From the NCBI GenBank assembly GCA_036583965.1, contig JAZBQD010000014.1, positions 1,699,001 to 1,763,000 on the forward strand: a DNA stretch of 64,000 nucleotides. Reading direction: 5' to 3'. This stretch comes from Prunella strophiata (lineage: Eukaryota; Chordata; Aves; Passeriformes; Prunellidae). The notes under the pieces are model-generated. The model was not told where the DNA came from and ran no database searches. It worked only from the letters and a program-made list of their open reading frames with translations. Below, piece by piece: positions 12,165-23,532 of the stretch. The position numbers were made by a program, and so were the translations under genes. The stretch's first letter is position 1; each line of letters begins with the position of its first letter.

Positions 12165-12809
12165 ATGGCACACTTTGGGAGGGTGCCCTTCTCACACAGT
12201 GGGTTCTGGGCAGGACAGCCTGGGCACCCAGCACCTCACCCAATGTTTCATTCTGGTTCTGCTGGAGACATCCCTCTAGGATTTGACCGAATAGTTGATG
12301 AAGTCAGCAATGAATTCTTTTTTTATGGCTCATCCCATCCACATCATCATGAAGACATGTTTTTCCCAGCAGGCTTTTTCAGTCAGAATGTGCCTGGCCA
12401 GCATCTTTACAGTCATCCTGTGGTTGCTCATGGAGAGCTTTACCCTGGAACTCCAATCCCTCCCTGGCAGCAAGGCACAGAGGCACCAATGGTTGGCTTC
12501 AGACCTTCCTTGCTACCTGACTGCAGAAACTTCTCTGTGATGGATTCCCACCCCTACAGTCATGAGAGAGAAGCTCATGGAAGGAACAGTGTAAAATCAG
12601 TTTCAAATGTGGAAAGGTGCAACACAAATCTGGAGTTTCAGATAGGCTTTGACAGTCTGGATGTTCCAAGTCCTGTTTTCTTAGACAATTATCCATTTGG
12701 ACAAAAAGTGAGAGAAGAAAGTGGAAATGGGGAAGCTTCAGTAACCAACCCTTCCAGAAGGTGCAGCACAGCACCTACCTACCCCCAGGGCTCTGGACAG
12801 AACACTGAG
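12165..12809 (+). CDS. PIK3C2G: PIK3C2G coding exon 1: N-terminal region of class II PI3-kinase gamma
   Basis: PIK3C2G is a class II phosphoinositide 3-kinase that phosphorylates the 3-position of phosphatidylinositol and PI4P on endosomal membranes; in mammals it is liver-enriched. This 215-codon exon encodes its unstructured N-terminus. Three islands match my recollection of the human protein: GFDRIVDEV at residues 39-47 (human GFDQIVDEI), APMVGFRPSLLP at 107-118 (human APAIGFSPSVLP) and QIGFDSLD at 159-166 (human HIGFESS). The start at 12165 has G at -3 and +4 and is preceded by an in-frame stop at 12120. The exon ends in phase 0 at CTGAG before gtattt. The open frame continues 11 codons into the intron, which is read-through, not the normal protein. 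Sequence between the islands is poorly conserved, as usual for this family's N-terminus. Confidence 0.93.
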
Positions 12810-12937
12810 GTATTTAAATGTTCCTATATTAACAGTGCTTAAGGTTTTTTGTTCTTGTTTGTGTCCTTGTGCTTTGTGTATTCACTCACACTGTTGCAAC
12901 ATGGATTAGAAGCACTTAATTGAAAGACCTTATGAAA

Positions 12938-12943
12938 AATAAA
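12938..12943 (+). terminator. AATAAA poly(A) signal in the first coding-exon intron
   Basis: A canonical AATAAA lies 129 nt downstream of the exon 1 donor and 96 nt after the in-frame stop that read-through would meet (12840-12842). It could end a short PIK3C2G transcript, but AATAAA is common by chance in AT-rich introns. Confidence 0.35.
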
Positions 12944-13869
12944 ACATTTATGCCTCAGGGGAAGCAAAAGAATTTTATACCAGAAGAGAATCTAGATTAT
13001 GGTCTAGAATGCTCCAGTAGGCTCATTTTATGGCTCACTGAACCATAAAACTACCAGAGAAGGATAAGTACAGAAATGTAGAGTAAGTGTTTGAAAGATA
13101 ACATGACAAATCTTTATGGTCTGATATGAAACCTGAGATTCAAACTAACAATACATTATGTTGAATCTGGTTTGTTTGTTTTTGTTGAGACAGATTACTG
13201 TCTCAGTGTCTAGTCTGGCTGACATACCCTGATCCTGAGAGATGAAACATAGATCCCATCCTACCTTCACCATGTCCTGTGAGCACCTCCTTGTGCATAT
13301 ATAATTATTTTCTAAAAATAGACACATCTACTCTAACTGTGGCAGCTGGATCCTGTGACACACACTGTCTTTTAGCTGCCTGTCTGAAGAAAACCCTTTA
13401 TCTTTTTTCCTCCTTCATCAGGTGTTCATAGCTCTATTTGTGATTTTGCCATTTTTAATAACTGTCTTATGGGACTCCCGTGACTCTGTGTGATGTTATA
13501 TCTGTCCTCATTTTCTTTCTTTCAAAATCCTGATATGGAGAAGGGAAAAGAAAATTCTAAACCCTTCCTTTCCTCCAGTGCTTGTTAGCATTCTGAATCA
13601 TTATAGGCATCCTGAAATAGCCTACAGGATACCTCTGCACCATGAATATTAAAAGACAGTTTAGGCTCACCTTCTGCCTTTAAATCCCAGTGATCACAGT
13701 ATCATACAGCAGAGGGGAAGAGACACTTGATTGACTTGTTTCTATGTCTCTGAATAAGGAGAACTATAAAAGTAAACATATGCAGGCCCAGACAGATGGG
13801 AAGGCAGCAGGGGGAAATATATCTGAGGACAAGAACTCTTAAGTCTAATCCTGTGCAATGCATTTTAGA

Positions 13870-14670
13870 ATTTCAGTGATGAATACAAAAGAGGAGGGGA
13901 AGAATAGGTGGAGAGACAAAAGGCTGTTGTTGCTTTTTACTCATGATAGGAAAACTAAAGCATGCTGACATGGTGATGAAAAGAACAAGCCTTCTCAGGA
14001 GAAAAGCAGAAAATAGTGGGATACAAATGAGCAGGAGGAGATGAAATGATGGGATGGGAAGAAGAGGTGCTAGAGGAAGCACACATTTAAGAACAGCCAC
14101 AAACGTTTCTGTGACGGAGGAGGAGAGAATTATAGGGGAGGGAAGAGAAGAGCTGAGTGAGTCAAGGGCAGCTACAATCGAATGTGTGGGAGGATTTGAT
14201 TAAGTCAGGAAAGTATTTGAGCTGTTTAGCTCCAAGAGGAAGAAATGGGAGAGAGGAGTGAATTGATTTGTAGCATAAAATTCACTGTGGTCACAGGAAT
14301 TCCTTCAGGGAGAAAAAGCCATGTCAGGATAGAAAGGGAGCCAAGGCAAGGGGCTGGCAGCTGAACCTTGAGATGATAAGAGAAAATAAGAGTGAAAGAA
14401 ACTCTTAGAGAGAGGGAGGAGCAAAAAAAGGCTGTAAAGCAGTTACTGCTGCTGGCTGGGAGTCTTGGAAAAGCCAAGTGCTGCGGGGTGACAGACCTGA
14501 TGCTGAGTGAGTTGATCAGAAGGGTTGCAAAAGTGGGACACCACAGCAAAAGAATGAGAACAGGTTGGATTTGTGAGGTCCAGAACAAGTAAACAACACA
14601 TCCAAGCAGTAGGAGGGGAGAACCAAGACTGCAGAGTGAAATACAGAGGATGCTGAGACATGGAGATTAG
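13870..14670. other. purine-rich intronic stretch
   Basis: The + strand is strongly enriched in A and G over about 800 nt, with frequent GAGGAG, AGAGAA and GGAAG runs. Minus-strand frames therefore translate to Ser/Pro/Leu-rich nonsense. No repeat family was recognised. Confidence 0.5.
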
Positions 14671-17446
14671 AATTGAGATGGGTCATAGGTAGGCAAGATG
14701 AAATATTCACCCTGCTGAAATCACACTGGTATTCTGATCCATAGCTCTTGGATGCAGTTGTATGTCCCTAGGCTTTATTTAATATGTGCTAATCAAAATA
14801 TGTCCAATTTAATAAAGGAAACATTTTTTTTCTGGCCTTGTCACTACAGGACAGATGTTCAAAAATAATAAAGGAAACTATCTTCATAACATCCCAGTGA
14901 AAGGAGATGTTATTTTTTTCCATATTAGAAAGAAAACTGAAATAAAACCTAAAAAATATGTAATATATTTAGCTACTCTATGATATTTAGGATCTAATTT
15001 TAGGTTCTAATGTTTTCAGAGTAACTAACAAGATTCATATATTCACCCAGGTCCTATCCAGACCAAACATCATGATTTTATTTTGGGTGCTCCAGAAATG
15101 AGAAATAGACTATTATTTTTCATATTTGGAAGGATGGTTTAGGTGACTTGATTAGCATAATGTGAGAAGTTTGTGGGTGATAAAAGATTCCAGTCATCAA
15201 GGGATTCATTCAGTTGCTTCATCCCTGTTGTCATTACTTCTCCTAATATGGAGTTCCATCTTATTCACTGCTCTCTTTAACATGTTTGCAGTGCATGGAG
15301 ACTCAAATCCTGTTGAAGAATAATGTGCAATAACGTAATTAACGTTTTACCTTTATATGCAAAAAGCAGAGAAAGTGAAGTTTCTGGATGTGGAAAAAGA
15401 TGACATGACCTAAACTAAATCTCCATCCCTGGAGCTGGAGCTATTTATCTGCTTTATATACCTCTGCCACAAGAATGAATTTGAGTGACTTAGCAGTGGT
15501 ATTTTCCAGACATGTAGACTATTACTATTACTATTACTGCCTCACAGGGCTCTTGTTTGCCATTAGGAATCACTCAGAGATGCTGCCAGCAAAGGTGCAA
15601 AAAAGCAGAAGGTTCCTGTGTTACTCCTGTGTCCTGCAGGGAAGGATCCAGATTGCAACTTTGGGCTGTCAGGCTTCTCTTTTGCATCCTTTAGTATTTA
15701 TTTAATCATATTCTTCTTCAAGCCATGATGATTTGAGGATTCATATCCATGTCCTTGCAGCAAATCATGTACTCCAAGTCTTGTCCCTCTTCTTGCTCAG
15801 TTTGTCTCTGTTTGTCCATCCTTAGCTCTAAGTTGTTGTTTTGCTCTTTTCATACCTTCAGTCCCATTTAGTGTCATGTGCCAGCCTCACCTTTTCTTAC
15901 CTATGGGCTAATTTTCTTAGCTTTTCACTCAGTGGACATTTCTCTTTTTTCATGTACTTTTCCCAGGCCACTCTACCTGCTCTGCAAGGACTGAGCTGCA
16001 GGAGGAAAAGGAGCCTTTGTTTGTTTTTGTGGGGTTTTTTAATGAATAGATAATTTCTGGAGGCTGTTACTGCTACCAAATCATTTATAATTTTTTATTT
16101 AGTGAGCATCTTCCAGAAGTTCTTATTACTGTCTGATGAGGTGAATTGAAAAGTAGGTGCCTAACCAAAATGGAAACAATGAGCCAGTGGAGGTGTTAGG
16201 TTCTTCAAAATACACCGAAAATTTTTCTCAGTAGTTCTTGGAACCAGGGAATGATAGACTACTGATTCACATTGCTAAATTTAATTTTACTCTCTTATTT
16301 ACACCCTCAGGATTATCCATTGGTTTTTCCTACCTGACAATTTCAATTTTCCCCTCTATTGATGATGCCTCCCCCCAGTATATTTAAATTTCGTATGCAC
16401 TCTCCTAATGCTTTGTGTGGTATTGTGGGTAATGCAAGTACTACATACCATCAATTTTGGGTCTCACTGTATCCTCATCAGATTTCTGACTTTTGAGCTT
16501 CCAGTCCCGCCATTGTGATTTCCCCACCAGCCAGCTCCCAGCAGATCTCTCATCTTTTACAATCATCCCATCTTTTAAATTATAACTAAAATTTCCCACC
16601 CTGCATCTTTTAATTGCACTTTCTTTTCCAGCCAAATAGAATCTTAAGTTCTGTTTATTAGTTACTTTAGAATAAATTTCCACAATTTTATATAAATTCT
16701 TATTTAAATTATAAAACAAACCTTTTGTCTCTGTTTCCTTTTCTCTTTCTGAAGGGGTTTAGAAGCTCTTATACAGTTAAGCCTTGTAATGTCTCTACCT
16801 ACAAGAGCAGAAAGGCTTGCAGATGTAATAGCATTAAGTTCTTTCCTGGAGATGATATTCTGGCTGAAGAGTACTTTAGGCAAACAGACAAAGGGATGCT
16901 TGACCCAAAGCAGTGGCTCAGACCTCTGCTCTCCAAGTTCACAAAAAGTACGTGGGGATTTGTCACATTCAGTAGAGTCCACTGATTCCTTCTTATCTGT
17001 CTTAGGGGCTTACCTGACAGGTTTATGGAGTTTGAGGGGATGCTGATCTTCCTGCCAGGGCAGAAAGAGAGAAAATAAGGATTAAAACACACTGAAGCAT
17101 AAGCTTCAGATTGTCCTTCTCCCTTTTGTAAACGAAATACCTGCATTTGGAGTTATCTGTGCCTTGATACCAGGTGAATCCTGAAAGCTTGGTCTGAAAT
17201 TCTTCATGTTCTGCATGGAGGGGAAAAACAGTTGTTACCCAGGGCAGCTGATGCTTTGTGACTTCTGAAAGCATTTAGAGTGCAGTCAAAATGGGGTCAT
17301 TTATGTTTGTTTGGAGCTCCATCAAGTCAGGGGAGCAGTGACAGGCTCTCATGGAACAAAATTCAAGGTTAGCCTTATGATCTTTCTGCTTCTCATATTT
17401 AAATAACACAGCTCTGTTTCTTCTGGGGTCTTGTTGGTGTTTTTAG

Positions 17447-17529
17447 GCTGCAGCTTGGTCTATCCAGCTGATTGAAGCAGATCAAGGAAGTAATGAAAAC
17501 ACAGTTGGTTTCTGCAATGCAGTGGAGAA
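17447..17529 (+). CDS. PIK3C2G: PIK3C2G coding exon 2
   Basis: This 83-nt exon begins after gtttttag and ends before gtaagt, entering in phase 0 and leaving with two bases of a codon. It encodes protein residues 216-243. WSIQLIEADQ followed by FCNAVEK lines up with human CSIQLVEVPQ and FCNKVKK. This is the linker just before the Ras-binding domain. The split Lys codon (AA + A) is completed by the first base of exon 3, restoring EKIRNAYPAFD against human KKIRERYHAAD. Confidence 0.92.
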
Positions 17530-20500
17530 GTAAGTAATGGAAAAGCTTTTTTCAGCCAACTATCACATTTCTCTCACATTAATGGGATTGGTTATCCCTG
17601 TGTTTTGGGGCTGACTGGGATGGAGGTAATTGTCCCCTCACAGGGCTGGGCTGTGTATTGGCAGCTGGAAAGGTGTGGATAGCAAACCAGTGGCTTGGCT
17701 ACTGCTGAGCAGGGTTCATTATTATGGAATTTGTCTGAAGCCCTTCTTCCTGAAAAGAGGCTGGAAATTTCCTGCTGATTGGCAGTCAAGAATATTTTGT
17801 CTTCCCTTAATTATATGTGTGTCCTTGGCCTTTGCTTTTGTGAAACTGCCTTTATCTTCACCCAGTAGGGATTTTTCCCATCTTTTCTCCCCCTGCCCCC
17901 CTGCTCTGCAGAGGAAGAGAGTGATAGAGCAGCTTGGTGGGCACCTGGCATCCACCTAAGGTCAGCCAACCACACCCTGCAATCCTGAACAATGCTGCAA
18001 TTCCAGTATCTACTTAAATAAGGAAACACTTCTAATTTCAGTTTAAATATGAAAAACAGCCAAGGAACATTAATTTGAAAAATATTTAATCTTCTAACTG
18101 TCTGCTTTATTAGTGATAAGTACATTTAACTCTTCACTGTTGATGGCTTATAGTGTGTGAAACTTCCCATCCTTTTTCTGTCATTGTCTTGGACAATATT
18201 ATTGCCTGTGCAGCTCTGAGCAGGAAAATAAGAGCTGGAGGAACTGATTGAGAACAAAATTGCTACATACTGTCATGATGAAAAGTGAGACTTAGCAAGT
18301 GACAAAACCTACTTTAATTATATTTTACCATTATACTTAATAGCCTGACTTAATGGCATAGAACATTTTTTACTTTCTTAATCTTCTGCAGAAAAATGAA
18401 TTGTGTTGAAATCCAAGCACACAAAAAATTGCAAGTATTTGGACCATCTGTGCAGATTGATTTTTCTTTTGTAGACATTCACTGATCACAGTGTCAAGTT
18501 GTTAGCACAAATGCATGCTTTTCCCCCCTGGAAAGTAGTTGGAAAATGGAATCCTGATTTTGTTATTAGATTTTAATGATTTGATTTTATTCAAGGTCAG
18601 CCAAGGCTGCTTCTCTTAAAAGAAAAAAAAAAAAACAACCAAAACAACCCAACCAAAAAACCCAGTTTGATGTTGCACTGAAATTAAGAGGAGTATATTA
18701 TATATTCAAATGGGGTGGTCAGCTTCAAAACATAGTCACATGTCTCAGTTTCCTTTTCCCCACTTCATCAGCCTGAACCCCAACCCAATTCTACCATGAG
18801 ATGCATGAAGGCACATTCCACATGACTGCTTTCCTCCCAGTTATTCAGATTTTTTTTAATGTATAAATATTCTAATTATAGTAAAAGCTTTCTATTGATT
18901 TCTGAGTAGATGAGTTTATTTACCAGGCTAAAAAGATAAATATGAATAAGTGATTCTTGTTTTGCAGGAGTTTTTGTGTATGTCACCAGCAAATACTCTT
19001 AAATAGAAAATAAGAACAGCTTTTGTTTTTCTTCTATTAAATAAGTAGAGAAACATTTTAAGGACAAAATGTCACTACAACCAAACGACTGAAAACCATA
19101 ATAAATTTTCAAATAACTTGCATACTCAGTCTTGCCAAATGAGCATCCTCCCAGTGCCCAGTGAATCTCAGCTGCTGGCAGTGGCAGGATGTATAATTCA
19201 GACTGTGTGTCTGCATTCTTGCAGCTCCAGCTTGTAGCTCAGCTAGAAACCCATTGTTTTTTTCTCTAGGTGATACTGGCATGGGTAGCAGTCTGTAATT
19301 GAAGCATTTGGTTGTACAGGACTGGAAATCAGTCTTCCAAAGCCCTTTCTCAGGTGACTTCTAGGACTATGAACAGAGCTGTAGTGAGCAGTCATCCCTG
19401 GGTGGCTTCAGAACACATCCTAAAGGCAGTTTCAGACCAGAAGGTGCCAAGCTGGCAGTCTCAGGGTTCAGTGCTGCAAAATGCAGAGTTCCTCCACCTC
19501 TCAATGTCTCTAAGGATGTGCTTAGCACTGCAGAGAAAGACATCATGTTAGGAAATGCTGTGAAATAGCAATCCCTATAAATGTCAGTACTTTCTGCACA
19601 CACTGAGTTGTGGCAGCACAGAAAGCAAGTAGCACAAGATTTTATTTGTGTAATGTTTGTATAATACTTCAGTTCTGCTTTGGAAGACCCAAACTTTCCA
19701 AGTTTTGCAGTGTTTTGCCCACCTGCTCAGGCCAGAAGTCCTTTAACCACATGAGGATAGTAGATGGTCATAAATGAGCAAGACTTGGAAACTGAATGTG
19801 TTTTTTATCTGAAAAGCAAATTTGTGTCCCCACATTTTGCTAAAATATTAGCAGTGTGTGGGTAGGGAAGGAGATGAGGTTTGCTTAGTTTTGGAATGAC
19901 TGCCAGCAAGTTGAGGAGTTGATTCATGCCCTGTGTGTGTACATAGCCTGGTAATTTGAGGCTGGATAAAGGCTAGTGAAGTTTCCAGTTTTATTCAGTC
20001 CTGGGCTTTCTTGCAGAAACATGATACAGGGGAAAAGCTGTACCTTGTGCACAAAGAAAATAAACTGACACGAACTGCATAGGTCACCCAAACAGCCTCT
20101 GTAGTGGAATGGTTCCTAACCATGAGTATAAATCTACCTTGTACTGGAGGTTCTCTTGTCAAGCCTCATTTCCTCCCACCCCACTGAAACATCAAGCCCC
20201 TGGCTTTTCATGATAAGAAATGGGCTGCTTTGCTGGGTTATTAATTTTGGAAGCCTATGCTTTTTTTTTTTTTCCTTTTTTTTTTCCTTCTTTTTTCCTT
20301 TTTTCATTTTTTCCCCTTTTCCCCCTTTTTTTGTTCCTTTTTTTTTTTTTTTTTTTTTTTTCCTTCTCATGCTGTAGCAATGCAGGGCACAAAGAGTAGT
20401 TCACATGGTTGTTTAAGAGACTTGGGCAGCAGCTCTCAGGCAGGAGGCAACACAGTAATGGACACTTTGGTGAGAGAGAGCTGGGGTCCAAAATACACTT

Positions 20501-21413
20501 ACCAGAGACATTACAAAGCACTCCCAACTCAGAAGCTACAAAATGAACCAACAAACAGAAGAGAATGCAGGATGTTTAGTACAGGATATTTGGGTTTAGC
20601 TGCTAAATATTCAGGCCAATTAGTGAAATGTAAATCTTTAGCTGGTACAGTGTGTGCCCTTACCTGCAGCTGCAGAGTGTACTTGCTTAAAAAGCAAGTT
20701 TAATCCCAGATGATAGACATAATACCTGTGACCAGTGTTCATTAGGAAATGGGACCTCAGGAGGAATTAATTTCTGCAAGTCTGTGGTCATTGGAAGGAG
20801 GAGGGGCATTATATTTTATAGTTAATGGTGTATCAGAGGGAGTCAGTGACTGCAACTGCTACTGCTCTCTACAGACTTCTGGATAAATACCCAGGGTTTT
20901 AGTAGTGAGGATTTCAGATTGGGTTTGAGAGAGTTATAGAAACAGACACTCAAGATTTTGCATAGGAAGCATGTTCCTCTATTCATTTTGACCAGATGTC
21001 CTAGTTGCAGCTGTCTGTGCATGTGCTCTTGGCTAGTTCTGTGTTAAAAACTCTGTTATTTAAGTACATATTTGAGCACTATCATTTCTACTGAGCTCAG
21101 TGTACACTGAAGTCTCTGTTTAAAATCCTTGTGATTTCACTCAGGTCAAGCTCAGCAGTGGTTCTGTCAACTTCATGAAGATTTTGCTGCTGGTTTCCCT
21201 AAATTGACAGATTTAGTTGAGTGCTGATATGTAGTTATCTCACTAATGCATGAAACCAGAGTTTGTGTTGCTACCATTTCTCTCCACAGAATTTTATTTC
21301 TAACAGCTCTTTATGTATCATCACATGTATCTTGTAGAATTTTGGCTTTGCCCTTAGAAGAGGCCAAAAATGCACATCTCTTTAGAGATAGTTTCTTCAC
21401 ATGTTTTTTCCAG
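17530..21413 (+). other. PIK3C2G intron after coding exon 2
   Basis: GT-AG intron, phase 2. It holds an A-rich tract near 18620-18660 and a 100-nt polypyrimidine tract at 20261-20362. No gene or clear transposon was recognised. Confidence 0.7.
20261..20362. repeat. poly-T-dominated polypyrimidine tract
   Basis: About 100 nt of nearly pure T with C interruptions, ending at ctcatgctgtag. The open frame crossing it is an artefact of the Phe/Ser-coding low complexity. Confidence 0.85.
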
Positions 21414-21571
21414 AATCAGAAATGCCTATCCTGCTTTTGATTTGAAGACAAATCCTGGGAAAATCTGGAGTATCACAACAAGGTTCCCAGAGCATATCCT
21501 CAGTGGAACAAAATTCAGAATCAGCATTTGGACAGATTTTTCACCACATCCTCTACTTCTTACACAGCATG
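21414..21571 (+). CDS. PIK3C2G: PIK3C2G coding exon 3, start of Ras-binding domain
   Basis: This 158-nt exon follows ttttttccag and is followed by gtaagt. It starts with the last base of a Lys codon and ends with the first base of the next, covering about residues 243-296. NPGKIWSITTRFP and SGTKFRISIWTDFS match human NSGKIWSTTTAFP and SKTKFNIHIFIDNS, which enter the PI3K Ras-binding domain (a ubiquitin-like fold that binds Ras-family GTPases). The K-F-x-I pattern corresponds to an early beta strand of the fold. Confidence 0.95.
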
Positions 21572-23420
21572 GTAAGTGATTGAGGTTATGTACAGGGGAA
21601 GCACATCAGGCATCAAATGAAAGGAGAAATTCCAACTAGATGGGAAGAATAAAGGAGAATAATTAAAAATTGGAGGTGTTTGTCCATTAAGTTTGTGGAG
21701 TCTCCAGACTTAGAGATGTTCAAGGTCTTACAAGAAAAAACCCTGAACAATTCTGAATTGGTCTGAATTCAGTGTTGATCCAGCTTTGCAGGGAAGAGGT
21801 TCTTCCCAGCCTAAATGATTCTGTCATTAATGACTATGAGAAGCTGCCACTGCTCTTGTGCATCCTGTATCTGTGATTAATGGGAGACTCTTTAATTCTA
21901 GCTCTAGCAATTTTTATTTCTGCAACATATGCAAAAGTAATAGAAATTAATGCTTATTTCCCCCTCTCTTTCTGTGCTGCTTTATTAAGTCATAGTCTTT
22001 TTTTTAATGAATAATTTCTTGCATTTTCAAGGAATTATTTGACTGTAACAGGCTGAGTATTAATTATCCTGAACTTGTTTAGACTAGGCAAGCAGTAAGG
22101 TTGAAGTAGGAGGAAGAATTACTTTTTTTTTGCCCCATCTAATGTAAAGTTAGGCAAGAACTTTTGGCAGAGTAAGGAAAGGAAGATGGATCTACAGAGC
22201 GGAAATGAGTGATATTAGCAAGTTTTGGATTTTTTTTTTTTTTTCCCCCCAATGAGTGACCTGAAAAAAGTGCATGTTACAATTTTAATTCAAGATTTTG
22301 TGCCAGCCTTCATTTTCTGGACTGGATAAATTCAAACACTGCAATTCAAGCTGCTGCAGCTTAAACATCAAACCAGCTGAGTTGCTTAAAATCACAAGTT
22401 CTCAGAAGGCTAAATTATTTAAACTGGTAAAACCAACAGAAAAATGTGTAATTGCAGTGTCTTTTTGAGGGGAAAAAATCATTTTGCAAACAAAATTAAC
22501 ATTTTCAGAAGGAGCTTTTGAATCCATTCATACATTTGTTTTTCCCAAGGGAAAACCAAACCAAAACAAAAAGCAAGTTATGGTGACCTACTCTGTTTTA
22601 TTTCAGCTTTGTTTGTCATAACCCCCTCCCCTGGAAACACCTCCTGTTCTCTGAAGTTTTCCCATCCCCTTCAATGGAAAACCAAATTTATGTTTCTAGA
22701 TCATGCAACTCTTCTTTTCCATTTGTGATCAATTATTCTAACATGGACAGAGGGGAAGCGTGTTGGCAAGTGACTTAAAAAACTGAAGTGAAACTGGAGA
22801 AAATTCTCAAAATCTAAAGTGTTTCTGTACAGCAGGTTGTACAAACTGACATAGCACTTCCTAATTTATAGGGATCATGTACATTTTTATACTATGATGT
22901 GGCTACACATGTATTAAATAATATAATATGTTGCAGATATAAAATAGATTAGAATATTAATTTACTTCTTTGTTATGGTTAAAAGGGTGTGCATAGCAGA
23001 AACAATACCAAGTAACATTCTGGAGCCTTTTTGTGTCATAAGTGGCTACAAAATCAAATTTGCATCATTGGAAATGTACCAAACTGCTCATCAAGAAAAT
23101 GAAAAAGAAAAAATAATGCCATTTGTCTCTTCTTTTCCTCCTGGGAATATTGCTCATCTCTTCTTCTCTCAATTTGCCCAGCAAATTGCTCATTTCCTCT
23201 AAATGGACATGGATTCCATGTCAGGTAGAACATTTGAAACAAAAGTAAAAAAAAAAAAATAAAATCAAGTGTGTCTTGATCTAATTCCTCTTGATGGAGC
23301 TAGTCTGCAGCAGCTTGTAAGGAATTACAGAAAAAAAACCCTTATTTTCTCTGCTGAAGTATGTAGCCTGCAATTCTCCAGCAAGCTACTATTAATTTTC
23401 CTTGCTATCTTTATTTACAG
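21572..23420 (+). other. PIK3C2G intron after coding exon 3
   Basis: GT-AG intron, phase 1, about 1.8 kb. It contains one CR1 3' fragment near 21685-21840; the rest is unique AT-rich sequence. Confidence 0.75.
21685..21840 (+). mobile_element. CR1 LINE fragment, 3' region
   Basis: GTTTGTGGAGTCTCCAGACT and the following text through GGTTCTTCCCAGCCTAAATG and ATTCTGT resemble the last 150 nt of avian CR1 elements in sense orientation, with many substitutions. It is too short to code. Confidence 0.65.
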
Positions 23421-23532
23421 CTGGCTGTATCACTCACGACTTAATTGTGGAGATCCTGCGTTGCACAAATCAATCCCCAGCCCGGCAGGAATGCCTTCTG
23501 AGTGTTTATGGGTCTGATGAGTTCCTACAAAA
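23421..23532 (+). CDS. PIK3C2G: PIK3C2G coding exon 4, Ras-binding domain
   Basis: This 112-nt exon lies between tttacag and gtaagt and covers about residues 296-333. The phases fit: the G from exon 3 plus CT makes Ala. HDLIVEILRCTNQ and LLSVYGSDEFLQ match human KDLIAEILHFCTN and ILSVCGSEEFLQ in the core of the Ras-binding domain. The exon ends with AA, completed to an Asn codon by exon 5, as in the human EFLQND. Confidence 0.95.

Larger units (their letters stand above)
12810..17446 (+). other. PIK3C2G intron after coding exon 1
   Basis: GT-AG intron, phase 0. It contains an early stop and a poly(A) signal (12938-12943) shortly after the donor, a purine-rich stretch near 13870-14670 and a short CTATTA-type microsatellite near 15517-15540. 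No other gene or recognisable transposon was seen. Confidence 0.7.

Noticed and set aside
20134..20703. Open frames with Lys-rich or Phe-rich repeats
   Set aside because: Translation of the polypyrimidine tract; low complexity.
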